A stretch of 20,532 nt of DNA, from positions 1-20,532 of the IMG/VR virus record IMGVR_UViG_3300025828_000255; one strand, 5' to 3'. The position numbers and the translations under genes were made by a program. Source of the DNA: a virus. The notes beneath the pieces are model-generated. The model ran no database searches. It worked only from the letters and a program-made list of their open reading frames with translations, and was not told the DNA's origin. Each line of letters begins with the position of its first letter. The stretch's first letter is position 1. Shown here one piece after another: positions 19,144 through 20,532 of this stretch.

Positions 19144-20532
19144 TAGATAAGTCTCCCTAGTAGAGCGTGTATGTCAATTTTTTGAATAGAAAAAGCAGCA
19201 CCATTAACCTCTGCTTCAATACCAATGGTTACTACCTCACCACTACCGCTAGTGTTAACCTTTGGTGTGTTGATTAAAATAGAAGAGGTGTACTCTGCTG
19301 TAGTGTTATACTCAGAAACACCGTACTCGCCAATGTTGCTAGAGCCGAATGTAAACGCTTGTTTAGTATAATTCGCTGTATAGTCATAGCCCCAGTTCAA
19401 TGTAGTAGGTGTGTTTTGTCCACCAATGATGGTCATGTTAAACTTCTTTAAAAACTTTAGGTTGGAAGTGTTACCAAAGTCCATAGGGTTACTAAAGTAT
19501 CTCATCTCGTACTTAACAGCACCGTCCATGTAGCCCTTGTACTTAACTATGCCGCTAGAGATGCCAATGTATATCTCACCACCTTCCAACACAGCAAACG
19601 ACAGAGGATACATTCCTGACCATGTTGTAGCCCGTTGTGACCCATCAGGCAGAGACTGTCGCATATCAAAGCAGTACACAGTGTTGCTGTCTGGTAACGT
19701 CAGTAGGTAGAAAGCCTCTTCAGAACTGTACAGAGACTTGATAGGGTTAGTCTGTAGCGGTATTAAGTTTAACAAGTCAGTACGTACATTCTTGCTGATG
19801 TCACGCATAGGCATAGACTTCTCTTGTATAGTCCTACCAAAGCTACGTACACCTGTCTCAGACAAGAACAGTATATCAGTGCCTGTGTGCTGTACTGAGT
19901 CACGAGCTATACAGCCAACGCCTTCTATGGTGTCTGTAAGCGTCATAGAGGCAGGAGAGGATGCACCTGAGTACACAAGTATAGACTTCTTACCAAAGAT
20001 GATTAGGAAGCCATTGTGAGCCGCTAGAGCCGTTATCTCGTCAAAGCCTGTAGGCCATACTAGAGTTACATCTAACGAGCCTGTAGCACCTCCTGACCAA
20101 GCATGACCGTTTAACGTATCAGACCAGTAGACAGTGTGCTTGTTACCTATAACGTCTGCTACAAATAACTTACCATAGGCTGCTAGGACTTCGTTGCCCT
20201 GTGGAGCAGTACCTGTGCTATGACTGTGGCCTGACATAGTTTCTAAAACAAAAGAGCCTGACTCGTCTGTGCCTATCAGAGGCTCATGTCCTCTCTGAAA
20301 CATGTAGACATGGTTGTTCAATGTCACTACTTTCCAGTTGTTAGCTGATGGTGTATAGCTACTAGGTGTAATGTCTGTTAAGGTTGAAGTGCCTTTGAAT
20401 ACTTTATTGTTACCCGCTGACAACACAACCTTGTCACCAGAGTTATCAATAAACTCGTACATAGTCTCTATGCCACGACTGCTTCCTAGTACAGAAGAGC
20501 CGTTACTAGACACTGCTTCCCAACCCTTACGC
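19143..20532 (-). CDS. P22 gp10-like tail stabilisation protein, N-terminus outside window
   Basis: At least 463 residues. The frame is open to the right edge (codons before the GTG at 20513 read RKGWEAV), so the gene begins beyond the window and the GTG is not its true start. The chain is beta-rich with repeating short blades (DKVVLSAGNNKVFKG, NNHVYMFQRGHEPL, LAAYGKLFVADV, LAAHNGFLIIFGKKSILVYS, DILFLSETGVRSFG). This matches the beta-propeller-like packaged-DNA stabilisation proteins of P22-type and many marine podoviruses, which plug the portal and carry tail parts. Its stop overlaps the next ATG by one base. The family call rests on pattern and neighbours. Confidence 0.7.
   Translation of the reverse strand, partial: RKGWEAVSSNGSSVLGSSRGIETMYEFIDNSGDKVVLSAGNNKVFKGTSTLTDITPSSYTPSANNWKVVTLNNHVYMFQRGHEPLIGTDESGSFVLETMSGHSHSTGTAPQGNEVLAAYGKLFVADVIGNKHTVYWSDTLNGHAWSGGATGSLDVTLVWPTGFDEITALAAHNGFLIIFGKKSILVYSGASSPASMTLTDTIEGVGCIARDSVQHTGTDILFLSETGVRSFGRTIQEKSMPMRDISKNVRTDLLNLIPLQTNPIKSLYSSEEAFYLLTLPDSNTVYCFDMRQSLPDGSQRATTWSGMYPLSFAVLEGGEIYIGISSGIVKYKGYMDGAVKYEMRYFSNPMDFGNTSNLKFLKKFNMTIIGGQNTPTTLNWGYDYTANYTKQAFTFGSSNIGEYGVSEYNTTAEYTSSILINTPKVNTSGSGEVVTIGIEAEVNGAAFSIQKIDIHALLGRLI

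Overview
The window is part of a lytic-type, T7-like podovirus genome, probably marine. The evidence is a T7-style replication set (acidic-tailed ssDNA-binding protein, fused primase-helicase, family A DNA polymerase, RecB-type exonuclease, endonuclease I) followed by a B12-dependent ribonucleotide reductase, and an opposite-strand virion block with a P22 gp10-like tail protein, a fibre-type small protein and three probable ejection (internal virion) proteins. No integrase, repressor or phage RNA polymerase is visible. The promoters I can read are host sigma70-type, so host RNA polymerase probably drives transcription, at least from these sites. A cobavirus/roseophage SIO1-like relative is one possibility, but the host cannot be fixed from this sequence.

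Layout. Positions 1-511 (minus strand) hold the start of an M15 peptidase endolysin and a putative AT-hook terminase small subunit, fed by a minus-strand promoter at 653-681. Positions 512-1651 carry no gene and form the most unusual part: twin 16-bp palindromes, a helically phased DnaA-box array (945-1028), two 21-bp-spaced iteron-like repeats (1221-1256), and about 370 nt rich in nested complementary segments and a possible pseudoknot (1270-1637), ending just before the first early gene. Positions 1652-4549 (plus) hold twelve small early genes packed with short gaps or overlaps, including a papain-like-fold candidate, a single-pass membrane protein, and a very acidic/very basic neighbouring pair. 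An endonuclease VII-like gene (4495-4977) lies on the opposite strand. Positions 4978-5365 form a divergent regulatory region with back-to-back promoters. Positions 5366-13307 (plus) hold the replication, recombination and nucleotide-metabolism genes and end at a strong intrinsic terminator (13327-13349). Positions 13348-20532 (minus) hold the virion genes, transcribed towards the terminator and linked by one-base TAATG overlaps; the rightmost gene runs off the window.

How it fits together. Early genes presumably act on the host. SSB, primase-helicase and polymerase form the replisome. Exonuclease and endonuclease I can degrade host DNA and process recombination intermediates, and the DUF3310 protein and NrdJ supply deoxynucleotides. 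The minus-strand genes at both window ends are probably one late module on a circular map (terminase, lysis, capsid and tail genes outside the window, then the ejection proteins), but that cannot be proven here. The DnaA boxes suggest that replication may start with host DnaA, which is not how T7 starts.
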